From assembly GCA_963674475.2 (NCBI GenBank), contig CAXXFQ010000033.1, positions 124,001 to 188,000 of the forward strand: a stretch of DNA of 64,000 nucleotides, given 5' to 3'. This stretch comes from CAXXFQ01 sp963674475. GTDB taxonomy: Bacteria; Planctomycetota; Planctomycetia; Pirellulales; Thermoguttaceae. The notes under the pieces are model-generated. The model was not told where the DNA came from and searched no databases. It was given only the letters and a program-made list of their open reading frames with translations. The number at the start of each line of letters is the position of its first letter. Within the stretch, counting starts at the first letter, position 1. Below are positions 1 through 9,300 of the stretch, in pieces. Both the position numbers and the translations under genes were made by a program.

Positions 1-1037
1 GGACGACCGGCAAGCCGACGTTCGTCGCCTACACGTCGTCCGACTTGGACCTTTGGGCCGGACTGTGTGCTCGGTTCTTGGTCGGCGGCGGTCTGCGTCG
101 GGAACATCTGGTTCAGATCGCGTTCGGTTACGGGCTTTTCACCGGCGGCTTCGGCTTGCACTACGGGGTCGAAAAGGTCGGGGCGGCCGTCTTGCCCGCG
201 GCAGCCGGAAACACGCCGCGTCAGATCATGCTGATGCAAGACCTTCAAACCGAGGTGCTCGTCTGCACGCCCAGTTACGCGCTAAATATAGCCGAGCAGA
301 TTCGCGCGATGGGAATCGATCCGAAGGACCTTCCGCTGAAATACGCCCACCTTGGCGGCGAGCCGTGGACCGAAGATATGCGGCAGTCGATCGAGGCCGA
401 GTTGGGAATCCGCGCGTTCAATAATTACGGTCTCAGCGAGGTGTTGGGGCCCGGGGTCAGCGGTGAATGTTTCTACCGTAACGGAATGCATATTAACGAG
501 GACCATTTCTTTGTCGAGTGTGTCGATCCCGAAACGCTCGAACCGGTTCCCGACGGGACGCCGGGCGAGTTGGTCATCACCAGTTGGAGCAAGGTGGCCA
601 TGCCGATCCTCCGATACCGGACGCGCGACATCGCCGTCTTGGACCGGACGCCTTGCCCTTGCGGTCGGACGGGGACACGGATGAGCCGGGTGCTGGGCCG
701 AAGCGACGATATGCTGATTATCCGCGGCGTGAACGTCTTCCCGTCGCAAATCGAGGAGGCCCTGTTACACGTCGAAGGGGCCGCGCCCCATTATCAGATC
801 GAGGTCGAGCGGCCCGACGTCATGGATGAGGTGACGGTCCACGTCGAGGTCATGCCCGAGCAATTTTCCGACAAGATGGCCGAGATGCAGGGACTCCGCG
901 AGGCGATCGACCGCGAAATTCAAACAGTGACCGGTATCCGGGTTCGCGTCAAACTGGTCGCGCCGAAATCGCTCGAACGGTTTATCGGCAAGGCCAAACG
1001 GGTCATTGACCGACGCAACTTGACGCCGGGAACGTGA
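1..1037 (+). CDS. Phenylacetate-CoA ligase-like AMP-forming enzyme (5' end outside window)
   Basis: This is the C-terminal three quarters of an ANL-superfamily acyl-CoA ligase of the phenylacetate-CoA ligase (PaaK) type. The frame is open at the window edge (codons in phase from base 3) and begins inside the P-loop, TTGKPT. Further family signatures follow: GYGLFTGGFGLHYG, the adenylate-binding NNYGLSEVLGPGVSGEC, RYRTRDI, and a C-terminal lid domain with GRSDDMLIIRGVNVFPSQIE and a lysine close to the end (FIGKAKRVIDRR). The family activates aryl or branched acids through an acyl-AMP, then transfers them to CoA. The substrate cannot be read from the sequence; indoleacetate or phenylacetate would fit an organism with 2-oxoacid oxidoreductases. 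The stop overlaps the next gene by four bases, suggesting translational coupling. Confidence 0.9.
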   Translation, partial: TTGKPTFVAYTSSDLDLWAGLCARFLVGGGLRREHLVQIAFGYGLFTGGFGLHYGVEKVGAAVLPAAAGNTPRQIMLMQDLQTEVLVCTPSYALNIAEQIRAMGIDPKDLPLKYAHLGGEPWTEDMRQSIEAELGIRAFNNYGLSEVLGPGVSGECFYRNGMHINEDHFFVECVDPETLEPVPDGTPGELVITSWSKVAMPILRYRTRDIAVLDRTPCPCGRTGTRMSRVLGRSDDMLIIRGVNVFPSQIEEALLHVEGAAPHYQIEVERPDVMDEVTVHVEVMPEQFSDKMAEMQGLREAIDREIQTVTGIRVRVKLVAPKSLERFIGKAKRVIDRRNLTPGT

Positions 1038-2395
1038 TCGAAACGAGTATGCGACAAATTGGCTTGCGGAAATTTTTTTCAGGACTCGGCTTTCTGTCGG
1101 TCGGTCTGTTGATCGTACTGGGGACGGCCATTGCCGCGAGGGCTGCCGAAAACGTCTCGGCCGACTGGCGGCAATTCCGCGGGACCTCGAACAATCCGGT
1201 CGCCGAGTCAAGCAACGGGCCGCCGGTGTCGTTCGATCTGAAGACGGGAGAGAATGTCGCCTGGACCGCGTCGCTTCCGGGTCGCGGGGCCTCCTCGCCG
1301 ATCGTCGTGGGCGGCCGGGTCTTCGTGACCGCCTCGGAAGGTCGCCCCAAACAGGACCGGCTTTTTTTGCTGGCCTTCGATACCGAAACGGGCCGGCGTT
1401 GCTGGTCGCGGCGTCTCTTCGCCACGGGGCAAACCTGGGTCGACCCGTTCGGGGCCGTTGCCCAAAACACGCCCGCCTCCGACGGCCAAAGGGTCGTCGT
1501 CTTTTATTCGTCGAACGACCTGGCCTGCTTCGATCTCGACGGCAATTTGCTCTGGTATCGGGCCCTCGGACGCGAACATCCGCGAACCCGCAACGATGTC
1601 GGGATGGCCAGCTCGCCGCTGGTGGAGGGCCGTCTGGTCATTGTCCAGTTGGAGAATCAGGGAGACTCGTTCGCCGCGGGGATCGACCTCGAGACGGGCG
1701 AAACCCGTTGGCAGATCGAGCGGGACCAAGAAGGGGTCTGGAGTTCACCGACGCTGCTTCCCGCTTCCGGCAGATCGCCGGGAAAGAAGAATCTGGTTCT
1801 GCTCCATGGAAAACGGGGGCTCACGGCCCTTGAGGGCGAAACGGGGAAAACCGTCTGGCATTATCCGGCCGAGGCGAACACCATTGGGTCGGTCGTTGGC
1901 GTTGACGGACGGGCCTATCTGCCGGCCTGGGGAATTCACGCGATCCAGTTCGATGCAGAAAACTCCGCGGTGCGCCGCTTGTGGCATGAAAAAAAACTGC
2001 GCGGCGGCAATGCCAGTCCGGTCGTTTATCAGGGCAAAATTTACACGATCAAACCGCCGGGCATCCTCGTCTGTGGTGACCTGACTGACGGGAAAATCCT
2101 CTGGCAGCTCCGAATGAAAGGCCCCTTTTGGGCAACGCCGGTTGTGGCGTCCGTCCCGGTTGAGAAAGCCGGTCGACTCTACGCGGTCAACTACGGGGGA
2201 ACGGTTTTTGTCGTCGATCTGGAAGGAAAAAAAGGAAAAATCGTCGGTCGATCCCGCTTCGATACCAAAATTCTTGCCACCCCGGCCGTGGTCGGCGACG
2301 CGCTCTACTTGCGAAGTGACGCCAGTTTGTGCAAAATTCAATCTCCTCAAGAGAAAACGCCGTCGGGGCCGATGAAAACGCCATCGGACCGGTGA
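1034..2395 (+). CDS. Exported PQQ-like beta-propeller protein (BamB-like fold)
   Basis: The 453-residue protein starts with an export signal: a basic start, a long hydrophobic stretch around FLSVGLLIVLGTAIA, and a likely cut after AARA. The mature part has the repeated Trp-rich blades of PQQ/quinoprotein-like propellers (DWRQFRG at the start, then repeats such as GENVAWTASLPG, GRRCWSRRL, GNLLWYRAL, GETRWQIERD, GKTVWHYPAE, GKILWQLRMKG). In planctomycetes such proteins are abundant and mostly uncharacterised periplasmic propellers; cofactor binding is not shown. The start is either the GTG at 1034, which overlaps the upstream stop as GTGA, or the ATG at 1049. The last dozen residues (from KTPSGPMKTPSDR) are encoded by a short degenerate tandem repeat that continues past the stop. 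Confidence 0.8.
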   Translation: MIETSMRQIGLRKFFSGLGFLSVGLLIVLGTAIAARAAENVSADWRQFRGTSNNPVAESSNGPPVSFDLKTGENVAWTASLPGRGASSPIVVGGRVFVTASEGRPKQDRLFLLAFDTETGRRCWSRRLFATGQTWVDPFGAVAQNTPASDGQRVVVFYSSNDLACFDLDGNLLWYRALGREHPRTRNDVGMASSPLVEGRLVIVQLENQGDSFAAGIDLETGETRWQIERDQEGVWSSPTLLPASGRSPGKKNLVLLHGKRGLTALEGETGKTVWHYPAEANTIGSVVGVDGRAYLPAWGIHAIQFDAENSAVRRLWHEKKLRGGNASPVVYQGKIYTIKPPGILVCGDLTDGKILWQLRMKGPFWATPVVASVPVEKAGRLYAVNYGGTVFVVDLEGKKGKIVGRSRFDTKILATPAVVGDALYLRSDASLCKIQSPQEKTPSGPMKTPSDR

Positions 2396-2425
2396 AAAGC
2401 CCGTCGGGCCGAGGAAGCGGGCTGG
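2352..2425. repeat. Degenerate 18-21 bp tandem repeat across a stop codon
   Basis: About three and a half units, each beginning with GAAAA followed by a CG-rich core such as CGCCGTCGGGGCCGAT, run in tandem. The first two units encode the C-terminus of the propeller protein, the stop codon lies at the join with the third, and the rest is non-coding. The first two units differ at only a few positions, so the array looks like recent slippage or duplication. Similar short arrays sit at the 3' ends of other genes in this window. Confidence 0.7.
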
Positions 2426-2489
2426 GACGGTTTTTTGTTGCTCGCGTTTTCCCCCTCTCGTTTTGAATTAGAACCCCCGGAAATGAACC

Positions 2490-3830
2490 GTGACCGAAAC
2501 CTGCTCGATCGAAATCACGCCCGTCGGACCGATTCACGCGTCGATCCGTCCGCCCGGATCCAAAAGTCTGACCAACCGCGCGCTGGTTTGCGCCGCACTG
2601 GCCGAGGGCCGGTCGATTTTGACCGGGGTCCTCGACTGCGACGATACCCGGGTGATGCTCGACGCGATTTGCCAATTGGGGCTCGACGCACGCCATGACC
2701 CGGCGGCCCGAACGGTCCATTTACCAGGTGCGGGGGGCGGTCCGGTCGCCCCCGATTCGACGCCCGAGCGGCCGATCGACCTTTTTATCGGCAACAGCGG
2801 GACGACGGTCCGATTTCTGACGGCGGCGCTCGCCTTGGGCCAGGGTGTGTTTCGCTTGGACGGGGTCCAACGAATGCGAGAGCGGCCGATCGAGGATCTT
2901 TTGGACGCCCTGCGCGACCTGGGCGCCAACGTCCGAAGTGAAGCCGAGACCGGGTGTCCGCCGGTTATTATTCGTGCGAACCGGTTGCCCGGCGGAACGG
3001 GTCGGATTGCCGGTAACCTGTCGAGTCAATTTCTGAGCGCGCTGCTGATGGCGGCTCCCGGTGCGCAAAACCGGGTCGAGCTGGTTGTCGAGGGGGATCT
3101 GGTCTCGAAGCCGTATATCGAGATGACGCTGGCCGTGATGCGGGCGTTTGGCGTGGAGGTCGAAGCCGGAGAGAAATTGGAGCGATTTTCGATTTCCGCG
3201 CCGCAGACGTACCGGGCCCGTGAGTACGCGATCGAACCGGACGCGTCGGCCGCGAGTTACTTTTTCGCCGCCGCGGCGATCACCGGCGGTCAGGTTACCG
3301 TCGAGGGGCTTTCTCGTGAGAGCCTGCAAGGGGACGTTGCGTTTTGCGATTGCCTTGCCCAGATGGGTTGCACGGTCGACTACGGGCCGGATCGGATCAC
3401 GGTGACCGGCGGCGGCCCTCTCCGCGGGATCGATATCGACATGAACCCGATCAGCGACACGGTCCAGACCCTCGCGGCGGTCGCCCCGTTCGCCGACGGC
3501 CCGACCCGGATTACCAACGTCGGTCATATTCGCCATAAGGAGACCGACCGGATTTCGGCCCTGGTTGCCGAGTTGGGTAAACTGGGCGTGAAGGTCGAAG
3601 AGCGAGAAGACGGACTGACGATCCATCCGGCTGTATCTTCAGAAAGCGGGCTCTCTGGAAGCGGGCTTCACGGGGCCGAGATCGATACCTACGACGACCA
3701 CCGGATGGCGATGAGTCTGGCACTGGTCGGCTTGCGACAACCGGGCGTCGTGATTCGCGATCCGGGCTGCACGGCGAAGACTTACCCGGCCTTCTTCGAC
3801 GATCTGGCCGCGTTGACCTCGGGCCGTTGA
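2490..3830 (+). CDS. aroA: 3-phosphoshikimate 1-carboxyvinyltransferase (EPSP synthase)
   Basis: This enzyme joins phosphoenolpyruvate to shikimate 3-phosphate in the sixth step of the shikimate pathway in the cytoplasm. The 446-residue protein has the family motifs in order: PPGSKSLTNRAL near residue 21 (substrate-binding Lys/Ser and Arg), GNSGTTVRFL near 103, the SSQFLSALLMAAP segment, EPDASAASYFFAAAAI, and the C-terminal RHKETDR and YDDHRMAMSLAL. Length and residues are normal, so it should be active. Translation starts at a GTG at 2490 with no strong ribosome site. Near residues 380-395 there is a low-complexity insert (SSESGLSGSGLHG) encoded by two near-identical short units, just before the conserved ID-YDDHRM segment. 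Confidence 0.96.
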   Translation: MTETCSIEITPVGPIHASIRPPGSKSLTNRALVCAALAEGRSILTGVLDCDDTRVMLDAICQLGLDARHDPAARTVHLPGAGGGPVAPDSTPERPIDLFIGNSGTTVRFLTAALALGQGVFRLDGVQRMRERPIEDLLDALRDLGANVRSEAETGCPPVIIRANRLPGGTGRIAGNLSSQFLSALLMAAPGAQNRVELVVEGDLVSKPYIEMTLAVMRAFGVEVEAGEKLERFSISAPQTYRAREYAIEPDASAASYFFAAAAITGGQVTVEGLSRESLQGDVAFCDCLAQMGCTVDYGPDRITVTGGGPLRGIDIDMNPISDTVQTLAAVAPFADGPTRITNVGHIRHKETDRISALVAELGKLGVKVEEREDGLTIHPAVSSESGLSGSGLHGAEIDTYDDHRMAMSLALVGLRQPGVVIRDPGCTAKTYPAFFDDLAALTSGR

Positions 3831-4308
3831 ACGGTCGACCGATCGAAGGATCGAATCGCGGCTCTTTGTCTTAATCCGAAAAATCTCGAATGGGTCTGGC
3901 TGCGCTGAAATAAAGCTTGCCGCTGCTTCTCCTTCTTGCGGGGGGGCTTTTCTTTCCGGTTTGCCCCTCGCTCTCAAAAATCGCCTTGACCTGGCCTCGG
4001 GGAATCGGTATCGTTCGCCACGAGTCTTTAGATTGCTTTTAACTTGGTGTGGAATATCCCTTGTAACCGTCGTGAAAATGGATAAATCTAAATCGATTCA
4101 GTCACAACGATTGCGACAACCTTGGGAGCTATCCCGCTGCCGGTGAAAGATTATCGACTCTTAGAAAATGCGCCAAGATAGACAAAATATATGCGTTTTC
4201 TCGGAAGAAAGAGGAGGGGATTTGCTGAACGGGGTCCCCTTTTTCTGTGGAAAACGAGTGTAGAACCTCCTCTGCCGAGGGGGATATCAGGTCAAGGAGT
4301 TTCGGACC
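3831..4308. other. Intergenic region between aroA and the FlgI-like gene
   Basis: No convincing gene is present in these 478 bases. A promoter-like pair, TTGACC at 3986 and TATCGT at 4009 with 17 bases between, lies about 300 bases upstream of the next start. A hairpin-prone 38-base element at 4111-4148 resembles one found after tRNA-Arg. A 61-codon frame here has no family resemblance. Confidence 0.5.
4111..4148 (+). repeat. Dispersed hairpin repeat, copy 1 of the short type
   Basis: The element contains TTGGGAGCTATCCCGC, with GGGA and TCCC able to pair, and ends GCCGGTGAAA. It matches the element at 25,301-25,338 at about 29 of 38 positions by eye. It looks like a REP-type intergenic element. 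Confidence 0.5.
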
Positions 4309-6144
4309 ATGCAGTGGTTAGGCAGAAAAAACCGGATTTGGGTGGTTGGTCTTTTGGCGATTTTCGCCAGCGGCTGTTCGACTTGGGATTTACCTTGGAA
4401 CCCGCTGGATCGACGGGCGCAAAGTCCGGACGAAGAGGTGGCGATCGGCGGAAAAACCAAGATAGTCGGCGATCTGTCGGTCCCGTACGGCCTGTTTCCG
4501 CTCCAGGTGGAAGGGGTCGGTCTGATTTCCGGACTCCAAGGCACCGGTAGCGATCCGGCCCCCAGCGGTCAACGGTCGGTTTTGCTGGAAGATATGAAGG
4601 CCCGTAGCGTTCGTCGTCCGAGTAAAGTCCTGGCCAGCAACAGCACGGCCCTGGTTTTGGTCCGCGGCGTGTTGCGACCGGGTATCCAAAAAGGGGACCG
4701 GTTCGATCTGGAGGTCCGTGTCCCCAGCCGGAGCGACACGACCAATCTTCGAGGCGGTTGGCTTTTGGAAACCCGTATGAGCGAGTTGGCCGTGATGGGC
4801 GATCAGCAATTGCGTAAGGGGAATCTTTGGGGATTCGCCGAAGGTCCGGTGCTGATCGATCCGACCGTCGACGTCGAGAAGAATCCGGTTCACGCCACAC
4901 GCGGCGTCATTCTCGGGACCGGCCATTGTTCGAAAACGCGTGCGCTGGGGTTGGTCCTCAAGGAAAAACATCAAAACGTTCGCAACGCTGCCATGATCGA
5001 AAAGGCGATCAACTTGCGGTTCCACCGGATGGAAGGGGGGATCCAAGAGGGGGTGGCCAAGGCGATCAACGACAAGTATATCGAGTTGACGGTCCATCCT
5101 CGCTACAAGGAAAATGTCGAACGGTACATGCAAGTGGTTCGCGCCATTGCGATCAGGGAATCGACCGTCCGCCGGGCCGAGCGAATCGCCCTTTTGGAAG
5201 AACAACTGGCCGATCCGACCATGGCTCGAAACGCGGCCAAACAACTGGAAGCGATCGGGCGCGAGGCGTGCGACCCTTTGAAACGGGCACTTGCTTCGGA
5301 GCATCTCGATGTCCGCTTCTTTGCCGCAGAATCGCTGGCTTATCTGGACAAGACCGAGGCGGCCGAGCCGTTGGGCCAAGTGGCAAGGACCGAACCGGCG
5401 TTCCGCGTGTTTGCGTTGACCGCCTTGAGCGCGATGAACGACTATGCCGCGTACGAGCAGCTGGTCCAGTTATTGGACGTCGAGAGTGCCGAGACCCGGT
5501 ACGGCGCTTTCCGCGCGATCTGGTTGATGAACCCGCGCGACCCGAAAATCCATGCCGAGATTATTCACAAACAGTTCGCGTTGCACAGCCTGCCGTCGAA
5601 GGGATCGCCGATGGTCCATGTGACGCGGAATACGCGTCCTGAAGTGGTTCTTTTCGGCGATAATCAACGATTTGTGACGCCCCTTTTGATGGAAGCCGGT
5701 CCGCGTATCCGAGTTTCCAGCGAAGGAAACGACCGGGTCGCCGTCAGTCGATTCGCGCCGAACGAACCGGATCAAAAACGGATCGTTTCCAGTCGGGTGG
5801 ACGAGGTTATTCGGGCAGTGGGCGAACTGGGCGGAACGTATCCCGACGTGGTCCAAATGCTTTCGGAAGCCAAAGAGAAGAACATTTTGCTCGGTCGGTT
5901 TGAAGTCGACTTGCTGCCGAAGGCCGGGCGAAAATACCATCGTCAACTGGCTGACAAGAGTGAGACGGACGAATCCGGCATGGACGAACTCGACGTGGAA
6001 GAAGAACCTGAATCGAAATCGTGGTGGGACCGGCTGTCGAAGCCCGAGTGGTCCGGGTCCGATTCGGACGATTTAGACCAAACCGATTCGAAAGAAACCG
6101 GGGAGGCCACCATTGCCTCGAAGGAAAAAGAGCCGTCGGCCTAG
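4309..6144 (+). CDS. FlgI-like (flagellar P-ring-related) lipoprotein with HEAT-like repeats
   Basis: The 611-residue protein begins with a lipoprotein signal: basic residues, a hydrophobic run, and the lipobox FASGC with the acylated Cys near residue 24. Residues about 60-280 resemble the P-ring protein FlgI: VEGVGLISGLQGTGSDP matches the FlgI GYGLVVGLxGTGD region, and SNSTALVLVRGVLRPGIQKG followed by LRGGWLLETRM matches its second conserved block. Residues about 290-420 form short alpha-helical repeats of HEAT type. The tail is acidic and low in complexity (EEEPESKSWWDRLSKPE). No other flagellar gene is nearby and true FlgI is not lipid-anchored, so I infer an envelope protein adapted from FlgI rather than a working P-ring. 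The start is preceded by GGTCAAGGAG. A terminator-like hairpin follows the stop. Confidence 0.75.
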   Translation: MQWLGRKNRIWVVGLLAIFASGCSTWDLPWNPLDRRAQSPDEEVAIGGKTKIVGDLSVPYGLFPLQVEGVGLISGLQGTGSDPAPSGQRSVLLEDMKARSVRRPSKVLASNSTALVLVRGVLRPGIQKGDRFDLEVRVPSRSDTTNLRGGWLLETRMSELAVMGDQQLRKGNLWGFAEGPVLIDPTVDVEKNPVHATRGVILGTGHCSKTRALGLVLKEKHQNVRNAAMIEKAINLRFHRMEGGIQEGVAKAINDKYIELTVHPRYKENVERYMQVVRAIAIRESTVRRAERIALLEEQLADPTMARNAAKQLEAIGREACDPLKRALASEHLDVRFFAAESLAYLDKTEAAEPLGQVARTEPAFRVFALTALSAMNDYAAYEQLVQLLDVESAETRYGAFRAIWLMNPRDPKIHAEIIHKQFALHSLPSKGSPMVHVTRNTRPEVVLFGDNQRFVTPLLMEAGPRIRVSSEGNDRVAVSRFAPNEPDQKRIVSSRVDEVIRAVGELGGTYPDVVQMLSEAKEKNILLGRFEVDLLPKAGRKYHRQLADKSETDESGMDELDVEEEPESKSWWDRLSKPEWSGSDSDDLDQTDSKETGEATIASKEKEPSA

Positions 6145-6152
6145 TTTTATAG

Positions 6153-6169
6153 CGCCGTCTATAACGGCG
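6153..6169 (+). terminator. Hairpin terminator after the FlgI-like gene
   Basis: CGCCGT pairs with ACGGCG around a five-base loop, nine bases after the stop, followed by a T-rich stretch (TTTAC, then ATTTTTAA). Confidence 0.5.
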
Positions 6170-6324
6170 TTTACAACGGCATTTTTAACGACGGATTACC
6201 TTCCTTTTTGAAAATGTTTTTAGGTGAAATTCTAACTGAAAATTTCAAAATCGTCTCTTGCTAAACGGATGGTGCGGGAGACGGTTATTATCCTCGTTTT
6301 ACTTGACCCTTTGTTTGCCGTTTT

Positions 6325-9300
6325 ATGCTCAAAGCACTCGATCTGATCGGCTTCAAGAGCTTTGCCGACAAGACGCGGTTTGAATTCCCGTCGGGAATCA
6401 CGGTCGTGGTCGGTCCGAACGGATCGGGCAAGTCGAACGTCGTCGACGCGATCAAGTGGGTCCTCGGCGAGCAGAGCGTCAAAAGTCTCCGCGGCAAGGA
6501 GATGACCGACGTCATCTTCAACGGCTCGGGCAGTCGCCGGGCGATCAACACGGCCGAAGTCACGCTGACGTTCGATAATACCGAAAAACGGCTTCCAATC
6601 GACTCGTCCGAGGTCCATATCACGCGTCGGGTCTATCGGAGCGGCGAAGGGGAGTATCTGATCAACCGTCAGCCGTCCCGACTTCGGGACATTCGCGAGT
6701 TGCTCAGCGGAACCGGCATGGGCACCCAGGCCTACAGTGTGATCGAACAGGGCCGGGTCGACGTTTTACTCCAATCGTCGGCCAGGGAACGGCGATTGAT
6801 CTTCGAAGAGGCGGCCGGGATCAGTCTCTTCAAAAATAAAAAGCTCGAATCGCTCCGTCGGCTTGATCGGGTCGACCAAAACCTCTTGCGACTGAGTGAT
6901 ATTGTCGTCGAGGTCGAATCGCGTCTCCAAAGTATCCAATCGCAGGCGGGCAAGGCCCAACGCTACAAGGAATATCGCGATTCGCTCCAGGCGCTGCGGA
7001 CCGAAGTCGCTCTGGTCGATTGGCACCGACTCAGCGAGAAGCTCGGCGTCGAAGAGGCCCAAATGGCCCAGTTGGTCCAACGGCACGAAACCGACTCGGC
7101 CGAGATGGAGTCGTTCGAGAAACACCTGGAGGCGATCGACTCGGAAATCGATGAGATCAACGACACGGTTCGCCGATTCGAGGGACGAATTCTCGGTAAT
7201 CGGGAAAAGATCGCCGGGCTCGAGACGACCCTCGAACACCAACGACGTCGAAGTCATGAGTTCGAGCAGGAGATCGTCAAATATCGACGCCGCCTTATCC
7301 AAATGAACGCGCAAGCGGGTGACCTCAGACAGCAAATCGAGCAGGCCCGTCGCGAGGAGATCAAGGCCCGACAGCGACAAGAGGAAGTGGCCCGAGAACT
7401 GACCGGTGAGGAGAGCGAACTGGCCCGGCTACTGGAGGAACTCGAAGGCGTTCGAAACCAAAAACGGGCACTCTTGGAGCGAGAAAAAAAGCGGACACTC
7501 GAGGAAACCGGGCTCGGGCGAAAGGCCAGCTCGTTGGAAACGCAGGTCGCCGAATCCCAGTCGGCCCGTCAAAAACACGAATCGCGTCTGGACGAACTCC
7601 AGCGAGAGAGGGAAGCCATTCAAAAGGAGCGGGATTCCTTATCGCAGACACAGGAAACCCTTCTTGCGGAAGTTCGCGAGGCGGACGAACAGCTTCAAGC
7701 CGCCCGAAGCGCGGCCGAAAAGACGCGACGGCTTCTCGCCTCCGCCCGCGAAGAGTCGGTCTGTCGTCGAGAACGGTTTGCGGCCGTTTCCCAGCGAGTG
7801 GCCGTTTTGGAAGATTTTCAACGACGAAACGAGGGGCTCGGCAGTGGTGTGCGAGAAGTGCTTTCCGCAGCCCAAAATGCTCCCGAAGGCCCTTTCCGTC
7901 AGGTCGTTGCCCTGGTGGCCGACTTGATCCGGGTGAGCGTCGAGAGCGCGCCACTGGTCGAAGCGGCACTCGGACCGGCGGCCGGGTGGATCGTCCTGCA
8001 GCCTGGTCAAGAGATTCTCGACCACCTCGAAAAACAGTCGAACCGTTTCACCGGCCGGGTCGGTTTCTTGCGACTTGATCGGATCGGACGGCGTGTTTTG
8101 CCCGAGACGATTACGTTGTCCGGTCGACCGGGCGTTCTCGGTCGGGCCGATCAGTTCGTCGAAACCGACGCGGCCTATCGTGCGCTGGTCAAACACCTTT
8201 TGGGCAACACCTGGGTCGTCGAGCGAATGTCCCACGCGTTGCGTTTGGTGGACGAGGTGCCTGTCGGGGTCCGGTTCGTGACCTTGGCCGGTGAACTGCT
8301 CGAATCGGACGGAACCTTTCAGGTAGGCCCGAGTCACGCGGCCGGCGGTTTGATCTCCCGTCGGAGTGAACTTCGCGAGCTCAAGTCGAAGCATCTTTCG
8401 ATGGAGTCCCAGATCGATCGCGCCGAGGCCGACGTCGATGAACTGGAAATCCGTCTTGAATTGGACAAAAAAGAACTCGACGCCACCAAAAAAGCACATC
8501 AAGAGGCGTCGGAACGCCAAGGGCGTCACGATCACAAAATCACGGCGGTCGATGAGCGGCTTGCCGGTTTGGAAAAACAGCAGCTCCAGCGAAAAGCCGA
8601 TCTTGAAGAGGTCCAACGGCGAGCTCAAACCGCCACGGTGGCATTGGAGATGGTCGGACGTGACCGTCAGGAACTCCAAGTCGAAATCGCCCATCAGGAA
8701 CGCGAGCTGGAAAAGCTGGCCGCCATAATCGAACAACAAGAAGGCGAGCGTCAAAAACATCATCGCCGGGCGACCGAGATCAAAGTCGAGTTGGCCAAAA
8801 GCGAAGAGCGACGCCATAATCTTCAGGAGCAAATCGCCCAGTTTTGTCAGTCTCAAGAGGAACGCTTTCGCAATTTGGACGAGCATCGGCAGCAGCTCGA
8901 TCGTCTGCAAGAGCGTTATCGACATTCGGAACGAAGTTTGTTGCAGATCGAATCCGAGTTGGCGACCTTGTACCTCGATAAGGAACGGTTGGCCGAAGAG
9001 ACGACCGGGCGAATCGAGTCGCGTGACCAACTGCGTCACAAACAGACCGAATGTCGCGGCGAGGTCAAGCGGGCCAACGGGTCGTTACGTCGCCTCGAAG
9101 GGAAAATGGGCGAGAGTAAAATGGCCCAACAGGAGCTCCGCTCACGGCGAAACGAGCTGGCCGACCGACTTCGCGAGGATTACGATATCGAGCTGGCCGA
9201 ACTGGAAACGGAACCGACCGAAGAACAAAAGACACGACGCGAGGAAGCCCAAAAAGAGATCGACCAGTTGCGGGCGAAAATCAACGGCCTCGGTAACGTG

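Noticed and set aside
3961..4146. A 61-codon plus-strand frame after aroA.
   Set aside because: Its end lies in a dispersed hairpin repeat and no other coding sign exists.
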